Assembly: GCA_902616675.1 (NCBI GenBank)
Contig: CACMTV010000001.1
Coordinates: 242,094 to 306,093 of the forward strand
Source: an uncultured Pelagibacteraceae bacterium
GTDB taxonomy: Bacteria; Pseudomonadota; Alphaproteobacteria; Pelagibacterales; Pelagibacteraceae
DNA: 64,000 nt
Direction: 5' to 3'
Every line of letters starts with the position of its first letter. The first letter of the stretch is position 1. Of this stretch, positions 51,068 through 60,783 are shown in pieces. The notes under the pieces are model-generated. The model did not search any database. It saw only the letters and a list, made by a program, of their open reading frames with translations, and had not been told where the DNA came from. A program made the position numbers and the translations under genes.

Positions 51068-52615
51068 CTAATGGTTAAAATGTCTTATCCCTGTAAATAG
51101 CATTTTGATTTTAGCTTTATTTGCGGTATCTATTACTTCTTTATCTCTTATTGATCCCCCTGGTTGGACAATAGTTTTCACTCCAGCATTTATTAAAGTT
51201 TTGATTCCATCTGCAAAAGGAAAAAAAGCATCTGATGCAGCTATAGAATTGAGAAGAAGCTTAGGCTGAAATTTTCTAGCTTTTTGAGTAGCTATTTTAC
51301 AACTGTCTAATCTATTTTGCTGTCCAGCACCAATACCAATTGTTGAACTATCCTTTACAATTACTATTGCGTTAGATTTTACATATTTACATATTCTAAA
51401 AGCAAATTCTATGTCTTTTAGTTCCTTTCTAGACGGTTTATTTTTTGTTACACACTTCAATTTTTTTCTATGAAAAACTAAATTATCTTTTTGTTGTAAA
51501 AGAAAAGCGCTATCAAAAAATTTACTTGTTGTTTTAGACTCATACTCAAATTTTGAAATATCAATCACTCTCATATTCTTCTTTTTTTTAAATATCCTTA
51601 AAGCTTTTTTTTCGAAACCTTTTGCTAAAATTACTTCAAAAAAAGTTTTATTTATTTCCTTAGCAATTTTGTTATTTATCCTATAATTACAGGCTACTAT
51701 TCCTCCAAATGCACTTATGGGATCACTTGCTTGAGCTTTTAAAAAAGATTTAAACGCAGACTTATTGGAGGATACTCCACATGGATTAGCGTGTTTAATA
51801 ATTACTGTAGACGGAGAACTTGAATTAGAAAATAATATATCTAGTCCAGCAAATACATCATTGTAATTGTTATAACTTAATTCTTTACCACTTAATTGTT
51901 TCAAATTTATATCATCATTTTTAATGCTGTTGATATAGATTGAACTTTTTTGGTGAGGGTTTTCGCCGTACCTTAATTCATTAATTTTTTTCCCAAAAAA
52001 AGTTTTTCTTTCTGGAAATTCTAGACCGATATCTCTGTTAAACCACTCTGAAACAATAGCATCATAATAGGCTGTTAAGCTAAAAGCTTTGCTAGCCATT
52101 TTCTTTCTAAAATTGTAAGTTGTTTTTCCATTAAATTTATTTAATTCTTTTATTAATATTGAATAATCTTGTTTATCAGTAATAATTGTTACATCTTCAG
52201 CGTTCTTAGCAGCCGCCCTAACCATACTAGGACCCCCTATATCAATATTCTCAATAATCTTTCTTTTGTTCGATGTTTTTTTTATTACAGTTTCAAATGG
52301 ATAGAAATTAACGATTACCAAATCAATTGGTTCAATTTTTTTTTCTTGCATTTGCTTCCTGTGTATTTTTTTATTCCTTTTAAATAGAATTCCAGAATGA
52401 ATTTTTGGGTGTAAAGTTTTTACTCTTCCATCTAGCATCTCTTCAAATCCAGTATATTCTGAAACTTCTTTGCATTGAAAACCTAGCTTTTTTATTTTTT
52501 TATATGTCCCTCCAGAGCTAATAATTTTTACTTTATTTTTTTTTAAAACCTTTAAAATATCACTGAGGTTTTCTTTATCATAGACTGATATTAGAGCGTT
52601 TTTAATTTTACCCAT
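51068..52615 (-). CDS. purH: bifunctional AICAR formyltransferase / IMP cyclohydrolase
   Basis: 'NALISVYDKENLSDILKVL', 'DGRVKTLHPKIHSGIL', 'LRYGENPHQKSSIY'. Confidence 0.98.
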   Translation of the reverse strand: MGKIKNALISVYDKENLSDILKVLKKNKVKIISSGGTYKKIKKLGFQCKEVSEYTGFEEMLDGRVKTLHPKIHSGILFKRNKKIHRKQMQEKKIEPIDLVIVNFYPFETVIKKTSNKRKIIENIDIGGPSMVRAAAKNAEDVTIITDKQDYSILIKELNKFNGKTTYNFRKKMASKAFSLTAYYDAIVSEWFNRDIGLEFPERKTFFGKKINELRYGENPHQKSSIYINSIKNDDINLKQLSGKELSYNNYNDVFAGLDILFSNSSSPSTVIIKHANPCGVSSNKSAFKSFLKAQASDPISAFGGIVACNYRINNKIAKEINKTFFEVILAKGFEKKALRIFKKKKNMRVIDISKFEYESKTTSKFFDSAFLLQQKDNLVFHRKKLKCVTKNKPSRKELKDIEFAFRICKYVKSNAIVIVKDSSTIGIGAGQQNRLDSCKIATQKARKFQPKLLLNSIAASDAFFPFADGIKTLINAGVKTIVQPGGSIRDKEVIDTANKAKIKMLFTGIRHFNH

Positions 52616-52616
52616 C

Positions 52617-54263
52617 TTATATTTTTTTCATTATTTCCCAATTAATGGTTTTTTCATCATCATTCATTATTCCTGAAATTAATATACAATAATTATCTAG
52701 CACTTTCTGACCTCCAAAAAAAATACTTTTTTCAATTTTTAAGCTTTTTTCATTTGTAGAAAACATCAAAGCTTTGTTTTTATTTATTTGAATAAGCAAG
52801 GTATTACCACCAATAGTCTGAACAGCTGTAATACCTGGATAAAGATGAAAACGTATATCATACTTAATTTTTGTATCTAATTTTTTTCGTATTAGTTTAT
52901 CTTGTCCAACAATTTTGTTATTGATTTTATCAATACTAAGAGATCTATTATGAATGCAGCCAAAATTTTTGAGGTATGCGTTATGGCCAGCCTCTACTTG
53001 GACTTTATTTGAGTCGTTTTTATGTTCTAAGTTTAAAATCTTAAAGTCTCTTTTAATTAAAAACCCATAGGCCTTGTTCATCATTTTACTTGTCTCAAAT
53101 CCCACAATGGAAGTATCATTTAAACATAATGCTGATTGCGAAGATGTAAACCGACTTAAAAATCTTGCCTTATTTGATATATTTATTCCAAATCCAGAAT
53201 TTGTAATTATTTTTTGATCATCAAAAAAATATTCAAAAGATAAAGGACCAGATTGGTAACAAGATGAATAATTTTTCATTGGAGGATCACCTGCTTCAAA
53301 ATAAATAACATCTTTCTTATTTTTAATAATATGAATGTTTCCTGAATTAATTTTTGGTTTTTTAATTTTAATTTTGAAATGATTTATAAAATCATAAAAA
53401 TTAGTTAAATCGTTCTCAACAGAACCATTAAATAAAGGCAATGAATTAGTTGGGGTAGTAATCTGTTTCAAACATTCTAAATTTTTTTCAAGCATTTTTT
53501 CCAAAGTTTCCGGAACATATTTTTGAGCATCTTTTATAACTTCTTTTATTAGTAAAAAATATTTTGTATAATTTAGTAAATCGTTTGGACTTCTTGTTAA
53601 GGGAAAACCTTTTTCATCAAAAAATGTTGCGATTATTTTTTCTAGCTCATTTAGACTATACTCATAATTTTCCTCGTACTCTTTAAAAACCAATCCTGAT
53701 AAAATTAATGTAGCTATTACCTCAATTTTTTTTTGGTGATCTATCTCGTATTTAAAATTTTTTCTTAAATGATTTGTTTGAATGATAATTGACTCAATAA
53801 AATTTCTTTTAAAAGCAAAATTTGAATTTTTCAAAATTATATCTGCATTTAAAATCCAACTCATTATTCTTTTACTTATAATACTTGTCTCCCACACCAT
53901 TGATTTGTATTTAAGATTATTTTGGTTCCACAAAGATATAATTTTTCTGAGAGTAGAAGCATCATCTTTTCGGTCAATTGAACTTAACCACAGAAAATTG
54001 TGAAGATTCCTACTTTCTTTTTTTGAATAACTTTTACTCCAGAAACTATTAGGATCGAGATCATTAATTTGAAAAGCAAACTTTCTATAATTAGAAAAAA
54101 AAGACATTAAAAACGGATTAGGAAAAAAAAAGAATTGATTTGGAACTTTAGAAATTAAAGATTTTTTGTAGAGTCCTGTTGTAAAATAAATTCTTTTAAA
54201 AAATTTTATTAAATTTATTTTAACTGCCAGAATATAATAATAAGCAGTTTTAAAACTGATCAT
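52617..54263 (-). CDS. heparinase II/III family protein
   Basis: 'LSFEYFFDDQKIITNSGFGI', 'SQSALCLNDTSIVGF'; conserved placement between purH and rpe. Confidence 0.85.
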   Translation of the reverse strand: MISFKTAYYYILAVKINLIKFFKRIYFTTGLYKKSLISKVPNQFFFFPNPFLMSFFSNYRKFAFQINDLDPNSFWSKSYSKKESRNLHNFLWLSSIDRKDDASTLRKIISLWNQNNLKYKSMVWETSIISKRIMSWILNADIILKNSNFAFKRNFIESIIIQTNHLRKNFKYEIDHQKKIEVIATLILSGLVFKEYEENYEYSLNELEKIIATFFDEKGFPLTRSPNDLLNYTKYFLLIKEVIKDAQKYVPETLEKMLEKNLECLKQITTPTNSLPLFNGSVENDLTNFYDFINHFKIKIKKPKINSGNIHIIKNKKDVIYFEAGDPPMKNYSSCYQSGPLSFEYFFDDQKIITNSGFGINISNKARFLSRFTSSQSALCLNDTSIVGFETSKMMNKAYGFLIKRDFKILNLEHKNDSNKVQVEAGHNAYLKNFGCIHNRSLSIDKINNKIVGQDKLIRKKLDTKIKYDIRFHLYPGITAVQTIGGNTLLIQINKNKALMFSTNEKSLKIEKSIFFGGQKVLDNYCILISGIMNDDEKTINWEIMKKI

Positions 54264-54265
54264 TT

Positions 54266-54928
54266 TTAATTCGATCTTAATAAGCTAATGTTTTTTTTTA
54301 AATCCCCATTATTCTGTTTGAAAATAGTTGAACCAGAAACTAAAACATTTGCGCCAGCATTAATTGCAGCTTTACAATTTTCAAAGTTGATTCCACCATC
54401 AATTTCGAGTTCTATGTTCAAATTTTTTTCAGTAATTATCTCTTTAAGTTTTTTTAGTTTTGTTAATACATCTGGTATAAATTTTTGACCTGCAAATCCT
54501 GGTTCTACACTCATTATCAATATTAAATCTATTCTTTCTAAATACTTTTCAATAAGATTAATTTTTGATTTTGGTTTTAGAGATATTCCAACTTTTTTAT
54601 TAAATTTTTTTATTAAATTAATTGTTTCTTCTATATTTGGGGTTGCCTCGGGATGAAACGTAATTATATCTGCACCTGCATCTGCAAAGTCCTTAATGTA
54701 CTTATCTACTGGTTCAATCATTAAATGAACATCAAAAGTTTTTTTAGTTACAGGTCTAAGTTTTTTTATAATTTCTGGTCCAATAGTAATATTAGGAACA
54801 AAGTGTCCGTCCATTACATCTACGTGTATATAATCAGCCCCTGCTTTGTCTAATGAGATTATTTCCTCACCTAGTTTACTAAAATCAGCTGATAAAATTG
54901 AAGGCGAAATCTTTATATTAGATGACAT
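54266..54928 (-). CDS. rpe: ribulose-phosphate 3-epimerase
   Basis: 'ISPSILSADFSKLGEEI', 'DYIHVDVMDGHFVPNITIGPEII'. Confidence 0.98.
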   Translation of the reverse strand: MSSNIKISPSILSADFSKLGEEIISLDKAGADYIHVDVMDGHFVPNITIGPEIIKKLRPVTKKTFDVHLMIEPVDKYIKDFADAGADIITFHPEATPNIEETINLIKKFNKKVGISLKPKSKINLIEKYLERIDLILIMSVEPGFAGQKFIPDVLTKLKKLKEIITEKNLNIELEIDGGINFENCKAAINAGANVLVSGSTIFKQNNGDLKKNISLLRSN

Positions 54929-54969
54929 ATGTTTTATTTATATTTTATATAATAATCTTGTCAAAAAAA

Positions 54970-55311
54970 TTATTTGTCCGGGCTAAATAATCTGTATAGT
55001 TCTCTTGAGAATTCGTGGTCTATTGGAAAAGATAACATTCCCATAGACCCATAACCTAATAACCATGGCATTAAATAAAATCTTATTAAATAGAAATAAA
55101 ATGCAACATATAATGGAACAATCGGTCTTGCTAAAAATTCAGGCGTAACTTTATCAAAAATTTTCAGTACTGGATTTGTGAATTTGACAAAAATTTTCAT
55201 GAAAAAAAAGTTCGAGTCCTCTCTTTGGAAGATATTCATAGCTGCTCTTCCAATTAGAGTGTACATCACTATTCCTAAAATATAATCTAAAACGTAAACC
55301 CAAATTGGCAT
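54970..55311 (-). CDS. conserved small membrane protein (YggT-like layout)
   Basis: 113 aa with hydrophobic helices 'YVLDYILGIVMYTLIGRAAMNIF'; family assignment uncertain. Confidence 0.65.
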   Translation of the reverse strand: MPIWVYVLDYILGIVMYTLIGRAAMNIFQREDSNFFFMKIFVKFTNPVLKIFDKVTPEFLARPIVPLYVAFYFYLIRFYLMPWLLGYGSMGMLSFPIDHEFSRELYRLFSPDK

Positions 55312-55334
55312 GACCTACATTATCATTATTGAAA

Positions 55335-55366
55335 CAAAAAAAAAGGGGCGAATAAATCGCCCCTTT
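55335..55366 (-). terminator. Rho-independent terminator of the symporter operon
   Basis: Stem AAAGGGGCGA/TCGCCCCTTT (55342-55351 / 55357-55366), 5-nt loop; on the - strand followed by a long T tract. Confidence 0.88.
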
Positions 55367-55386
55367 AAATCATTTAATATTTTACC

Positions 55387-57225
55387 TTAGTGCGCTCTAC
55401 CAAGAATAGATTTTCCGCTAGGAACCCTAACTTCATCAACCATTCTTTGTGTTGCAGCATCAGGAGCTTTGGTCATTAAACTTACAACAACCATAACCAC
55501 TAAACATACTGGAGCACCAATTAGACCAAATCTTAAGTGGTCAATACCTAACCATGCAGGGTTTCCTAAAAACTTAGGATATACATAAATTAGATAAGCT
55601 GTTCCAGCCGCAAGTCCAGATAGCATTCCTGCTATTGCACCTTCTCTAGTAGCTCTCTTCCACCATACTCCAAGTACAAGTGGGAAGAATAAGCCTGACA
55701 TCGCAAAGTCAAACGCCCATGCAACTGCTCCAAGGATACTAGTGATACGCATTGATGCAATGTATGCACCAGCGGCACCAATTACGACTAATAGTACTCG
55801 TGCAACTATTAATCTTTTTCTAACATCCGCTTTTGGATCGATCATGTTGTAGTAAACGTCATGTGATAATGCGTTTGCTATCGCAAGAATTAATCCATCT
55901 GCAGTTGACATCGCAGCAGCCATACCACCGGCAGCCACAAGTCCAGAGATTACATATGGTAATCCAGCAACTTCAGGAGTTGCAAGAACTACTACACCTG
56001 TTCTCATGAACCACTCGTTTAACTGTAGTATGCCGTCACCGTTAAAGTCAGCAATGAACACTTGCTTCTGAGAAGACCATTGTTTGACCCACTCTATACT
56101 TTGAACATCAGCAATAGATTTTCCAATAATACCTGTAGGTAAGTTTGGATCCATTAATGAAATTTTAGACAAAGTTGCAAGCATCGGAGCTGAAGAGTAA
56201 AGCAAGAAAATGAAGAATAGCGACCAAGCTACTGATTTTCTAGCTGATTTTACAGAAGGAGTTGTGAAGTATCTCATTAAGATATGAGGTAACGACGCAG
56301 TTCCAACCATCATACAGATAGCTAGCGATATGTATTTCCATACTGCCATTCCACCTGCACCTACTCCAGCATGTGCTACCGCGATAGATTTTAATCCACC
56401 TGGAACACCAGCTGCTTTCATGTCAGCGGCACTATTTTTTGCTAATCCGAATTGACCTTCAAGTTCAGTTATTCTTGCTACCTCATCACCTAGCATTAAG
56501 TGTGGGAATACACCTGCACCGATTTTGTTACTAATCCAGAACACTGGAATTAGGTAAGCAATAATCAATACGATATATTGTGCAACCTGTGTCCATGTTA
56601 CAGCTCTCATTCCACCTAACATTGAACATAGTAAGATACTAACTAAACCTACCCATACACCTGCTTCAAACGGAATACCTAATGCTCTAGCAGCAATAGT
56701 TCCTGTAGCATTTATCTGAGCTGTCACGTAAGTGAAAGAAGCTAATACAAGAACTAACACTGCGCAGAAACGTACTCCGTTTCCACCGTATCTTGTTCCT
56801 ATAAAATCTGGCACTGTGTAACATCCAAATTTTCTTAAGTATGGTGCCAATAAAGTTGATACAAGCACATAACCGCCTGTCCAACCTACTAGGAAGGCCA
56901 TATAACTATAACCACCGAAGTAAACACCACCTGCTAATGCTACGAACGAAGCACCTGACATCCAGTCAGCCGCTGTCGCCATTCCATTAAACACTGTTGG
57001 GACTTGTCTTCCTGCAAGATAGTATGCGTCTACCTGTACCGTTCTAGATAAATAACCAATTAAGGCATATATCGCCACGGTAAATGCAACAAACAAAATA
57101 CCAATTGTTTTTGCTGTTACACCGGCTTGTTCTGCAATAGCCATCATCAAAATGAAAACTATAAAGCCTCCGGTATACAAACCATAAATCTTAGGAAGGT
57201 TTTGTATAAATCCACCTTTAAACAT
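55387..57225 (-). CDS. sodium:solute symporter (ActP/VC_2705-like)
   Basis: 612 aa multi-TM SSS protein; 'YYLAGRQVPTVFNGMATAADWMSGASFVALAGGVYF...GWTGGYVL'; paired with DUF4212. Confidence 0.93.
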   Translation of the reverse strand: MFKGGFIQNLPKIYGLYTGGFIVFILMMAIAEQAGVTAKTIGILFVAFTVAIYALIGYLSRTVQVDAYYLAGRQVPTVFNGMATAADWMSGASFVALAGGVYFGGYSYMAFLVGWTGGYVLVSTLLAPYLRKFGCYTVPDFIGTRYGGNGVRFCAVLVLVLASFTYVTAQINATGTIAARALGIPFEAGVWVGLVSILLCSMLGGMRAVTWTQVAQYIVLIIAYLIPVFWISNKIGAGVFPHLMLGDEVARITELEGQFGLAKNSAADMKAAGVPGGLKSIAVAHAGVGAGGMAVWKYISLAICMMVGTASLPHILMRYFTTPSVKSARKSVAWSLFFIFLLYSSAPMLATLSKISLMDPNLPTGIIGKSIADVQSIEWVKQWSSQKQVFIADFNGDGILQLNEWFMRTGVVVLATPEVAGLPYVISGLVAAGGMAAAMSTADGLILAIANALSHDVYYNMIDPKADVRKRLIVARVLLVVIGAAGAYIASMRITSILGAVAWAFDFAMSGLFFPLVLGVWWKRATREGAIAGMLSGLAAGTAYLIYVYPKFLGNPAWLGIDHLRFGLIGAPVCLVVMVVVSLMTKAPDAATQRMVDEVRVPSGKSILGRAH

Positions 57226-57479
57226 TAATCCTCCTTCTCTCCGAAACCAAATTCTTCGTCAATCTTTTCTTGTTTGTTTGCAAACCAGAAAATAATGATA
57301 ACAAACGCAAGAAGTGATCCTTGTGCTGTCATGTAATAAGCTAACGGATATCCTAGAAAGCTCATTGAATTGATTTCATATCCAAAAAGGAAAATTACCA
57401 TTGAGAAGAAAGCCCAAAGACACAACGTCATTATCATGTGACCCTTGGTTTTCTGCCAATGTTTTTCTTTATTTGACAT
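57225..57479 (-). CDS. DUF4212 small membrane subunit of the symporter
   Basis: 84 aa, two TM helices 'KHWQKTKGHMIMTLCLWAFFSMVIFLFGYEIN', directly upstream of the SSS gene. Confidence 0.9.
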   Translation of the reverse strand: MSNKEKHWQKTKGHMIMTLCLWAFFSMVIFLFGYEINSMSFLGYPLAYYMTAQGSLLAFVIIIFWFANKQEKIDEEFGFGEKED

Positions 57480-57622
57480 ATTTCCCCCTATATTTACGTT
57501 AACGTAACTTATTGGTTGTGATCCTACCTATTTTGAGAGTAATTAAAAGTTAAAAAACCTATTTTGAAGTGCTATAAATCCCTAAAAATAAGGAAAAAAA
57601 AAGAGACAAAAGAGCATACAAC

Positions 57623-58246
57623 TTGAAATTGAATCTTAAAGCCATATCTGAGGTATTATCAGCAGTAAGGGATTATCTTTTCCCGTACGAAAAAATTAGT
57701 AAAAGATTTCTAAAAATTAACAGCGAGAATGATTTGTTAACTTTTATTAAAGAAAAATCAGCATTCGTAACACAGTCAACTCTATATGGTTATTTAAAAA
57801 CTAGGATGGGATTAAAACAATATATGATGTTCACCGATGATGTGTTTGTACAATCGGTCAATAAATCTAAATGGAATATTTTTTCTGAGGCTGTTGCAGA
57901 TTTAACTTTTTTTTCCATCTCTTTTTTCAAAAAAAAATATAATATTGAAAGTTTAGATCCGACTCAAATATACGAAAATATATTGAATAATGAGATACAA
58001 AATGGTCTACCAAAAGATATTTGTGAAAAATATAAAATTAAATTTAAAGAAAAACTAAAAAATTTTAATATTGAAGAGTATTCTAACAATAGTCCGTTCC
58101 TAAATAGCTGTAACGCTTTATTTCATTGGGCGCCTATTGCTGATGAACTTAAAGAACTCGATAAAGAAATAGTAATCAATTCTATAAAAAATAAATGGAT
58201 GTTAGTAGTCGCAGATCTAGAAAAAATTACCGTAAACTTAAAATAA
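57623..58246 (+). CDS. conserved hypothetical protein
   Basis: 207 aa ORF (TTG start) filling the space between symporter operon and acs; helical, function unknown. Confidence 0.75.
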   Translation: MKLNLKAISEVLSAVRDYLFPYEKISKRFLKINSENDLLTFIKEKSAFVTQSTLYGYLKTRMGLKQYMMFTDDVFVQSVNKSKWNIFSEAVADLTFFSISFFKKKYNIESLDPTQIYENILNNEIQNGLPKDICEKYKIKFKEKLKNFNIEEYSNNSPFLNSCNALFHWAPIADELKELDKEIVINSIKNKWMLVVADLEKITVNLK

Positions 58247-60343
58247 TTAATCTTTATTTTGCCTATTTTCTACTAATGACTCAACAACAGACGGGTCGGC
58301 TAATGTAGTGGTATCACCAAGTTCACTATGTTCGTTAGCTGCAATCTTTCTTAAAATTCTTCTCATTATCTTTCCTGATCTTGTTTTTGGTAAACCTGGT
58401 GCAAATTGAATTAAGTCTGGAGTTGCTATTGGTCCAATTTGTTTCCTAACCCAAAGTTTCAACTCTCTTTCTAAGTCACCATCAGGCTGTTCCCCAGCAT
58501 TTAAAGTAACATAGCAATAAAGTCCATTTCCTTTAATATCATGAGGATATCCAACTACTGCAGCTTCCGCTACTTTTGGGTGAGCTACAAAAGCACTCTC
58601 TATTTCGGCAGTTCCTAAGTTGTGTCCAGAAACAATTATAACATCGTCGACTCTTCCAGTTATCCAATAATAACCATCTTTATCCCTTCTACAGCCATCT
58701 CCTGTGAAATATTTTCCATCAAATTGAGAAAAGTATGTATCTATAAATCTTTTATGATCACCATAAACTGTTCGCATTTGCCCCGGCCAAGATGCAGACA
58801 TACACAATCTTCCTTTGCAAGCACCTTTGAGAGTTTTACCAGCTTCATCCACTATTACAGGTTTAATGCCATAAAAAGGTTTTGTAGCAGAACCTGGTTT
58901 TAAATCTATTGCACCAGGCTGTGGAGCAATTAAAATTCCTCCAGTTTCAGTCTGCCACCAAGTATCAACTATTGGACAACGTCCATCACCAACAGTTTTA
59001 TAATACCACATCCAGGCTTCTGGATTGATAGGTTCTCCAACGGTACCAAGTAATTTTAGGGATTTTCTGCTTGTTTTTTTTACAGGCTGATCGCCCTCTC
59101 TCATTAAAGCTCTGATAGCTGTGGGGGCAGTATAAAAAATATTAACTTTATATTTGTCTACAATCTGCCACCATCTAGAACTATCCGGGTAATTCGGAAC
59201 TCCTTCAAACATAATTGTAGTAGCACCATTAGACAGTGGGCCGTAGATGATATAGCTGTGCCCTGTTACCCAACCAATATCTGCGGTACACCAATAAATA
59301 TCTTTTGGTTTATAATCAAATATATATTGATGTGTCATTGATGCATAAACAAGGTATCCCCCAGATGTATGTAGAACACCTTTAGGTTTTCCTGTTGATC
59401 CTGATGTGTAAAGAATAAACAAAGGATCTTCCGCACTCATTTCTTCCGGATCACATTTAGCAGATACTTTTGAAATTAATTCTTCATAAGAAACATCTCT
59501 GTCATCATCCCAACTTACCTGATTTCCAGTTCTCTTTACTACTATGCATTTTTTTACGTTAGGACACTGAGACAAAGCCTCATCTGCTATTTTTTTTAGA
59601 GGTATAATTTTTCCTCCGCGCACACCTTCATCAGCTGTAATTAAATAATCAGACTCGCAATCATTAATTCTTGTGGCAATAGAGTCTGGTGAAAAACCTC
59701 CGAAAATAATAGAATGAATAGCACCAATTCTTGCACAAGCAAGCATTGTATATGCTAGCTCTGGTATCATTGTTAAATAAATAGTTACTCTGTCACCTTT
59801 CTGTATTCCTACACTTTTTAGGGCGTTAGCGGCTTTACTTACGTTTTTATGTAATTCTTTGTATGTTATCTTTTTTGTATCTGCAGGATCATCACCTACC
59901 CATATAATTGCAGTTTTTTTTCCATTCTTTTTTAAATGCCTATCAATACAATTTGCTGAAACATTTAAAGTACCGTCGTAAAACCATTTTATTTTTACTT
60001 CATCTTTACTATATTTTACATCCTTGATTTTGGTATATGGTTTGATCCAAGTAATTCTCTTTCCTTCTTTTTTCCAAAATTTATCATTTTCTTTAACAGA
60101 TAAATTATATTTTTTTTTATATTTAGAGCTATTTATTAAAGCTTGATTTGACCAAGCGTCAGAAACTTTTATAACTGAATTTCCTTCTTCATCCTTAACA
60201 ATAATATTTTTTTTTGAACTTCTACCTTTTGTCCTTGTAGACTTAGTTTTTCTTGTTTTTCTTCTAGGTCTTTTCACTTTCCTAGATTTTTTTTTAGATC
60301 TAGTTTTTTTTTGTTTATTCTTTTTTTTCGATCTTTTAGCCAC
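58247..60343 (-). CDS. acs: acetyl-CoA synthetase with strongly basic N-terminal extension (GTG start)
   Basis: '[27 protein letters not shown]', '[12 protein letters not shown]'-type motif, '[15 protein letters not shown]'; extension [45 protein letters not shown]. Confidence 0.97.
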   Translation of the reverse strand: MAKRSKKKNKQKKTRSKKKSRKVKRPRRKTRKTKSTRTKGRSSKKNIIVKDEEGNSVIKVSDAWSNQALINSSKYKKKYNLSVKENDKFWKKEGKRITWIKPYTKIKDVKYSKDEVKIKWFYDGTLNVSANCIDRHLKKNGKKTAIIWVGDDPADTKKITYKELHKNVSKAANALKSVGIQKGDRVTIYLTMIPELAYTMLACARIGAIHSIIFGGFSPDSIATRINDCESDYLITADEGVRGGKIIPLKKIADEALSQCPNVKKCIVVKRTGNQVSWDDDRDVSYEELISKVSAKCDPEEMSAEDPLFILYTSGSTGKPKGVLHTSGGYLVYASMTHQYIFDYKPKDIYWCTADIGWVTGHSYIIYGPLSNGATTIMFEGVPNYPDSSRWWQIVDKYKVNIFYTAPTAIRALMREGDQPVKKTSRKSLKLLGTVGEPINPEAWMWYYKTVGDGRCPIVDTWWQTETGGILIAPQPGAIDLKPGSATKPFYGIKPVIVDEAGKTLKGACKGRLCMSASWPGQMRTVYGDHKRFIDTYFSQFDGKYFTGDGCRRDKDGYYWITGRVDDVIIVSGHNLGTAEIESAFVAHPKVAEAAVVGYPHDIKGNGLYCYVTLNAGEQPDGDLERELKLWVRKQIGPIATPDLIQFAPGLPKTRSGKIMRRILRKIAANEHSELGDTTTLADPSVVESLVENRQNKD

Positions 60344-60366
60344 GACAAACCCTCTTTATTTTTTTT

Positions 60367-60783
60367 CTAGATTTTACCCATCTTACAAATTATTTTCCAG
60401 CTTTTAAAGTCGATAGGCATAACTGATAATCTGCTCTGCTTTATAAGCGGTAAATGGGAAATTTGCTTAGTTTTTTTTATATTTTCAAGAGTTACCGGTG
60501 TTTTTAACTTTTTTTCAAACCTAACCTGAACAGCAACAAATCTTTTTTTTTTATCAGTTTGATCAATAAATGCGTTTTTAATAACTGACACTATCCCTAC
60601 AATTTCCTTACCCTCATTCGAATGGTAAAAAAAACACTCATCCCCAATTTTCATTTTTCTTAAATTATTAGCTGCTTGATAATTTCTTACCCCATCCCAC
60701 GTTGCACCCTTTGCACCAGCCTTTTTTTGTTGATCAATAGACCAAACATATGGCTCAGATTTAATTAACCAGTAATTTTTCAA
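60367..60783 (-). CDS. EVE-domain protein
   Basis: 'YWLIKSEPYVWSIDQQ...WDGVRNYQAANNLRKMKIGDECFFYHSNEGKEIVGIV'. Confidence 0.95.
   Translation of the reverse strand: MKNYWLIKSEPYVWSIDQQKKAGAKGATWDGVRNYQAANNLRKMKIGDECFFYHSNEGKEIVGIVSVIKNAFIDQTDKKKRFVAVQVRFEKKLKTPVTLENIKKTKQISHLPLIKQSRLSVMPIDFKSWKIICKMGKI

Noticed and set aside
58622-58903. 93-aa + strand ORF inside acs
   Set aside because: Antisense to the conserved Acs C-terminal domain.
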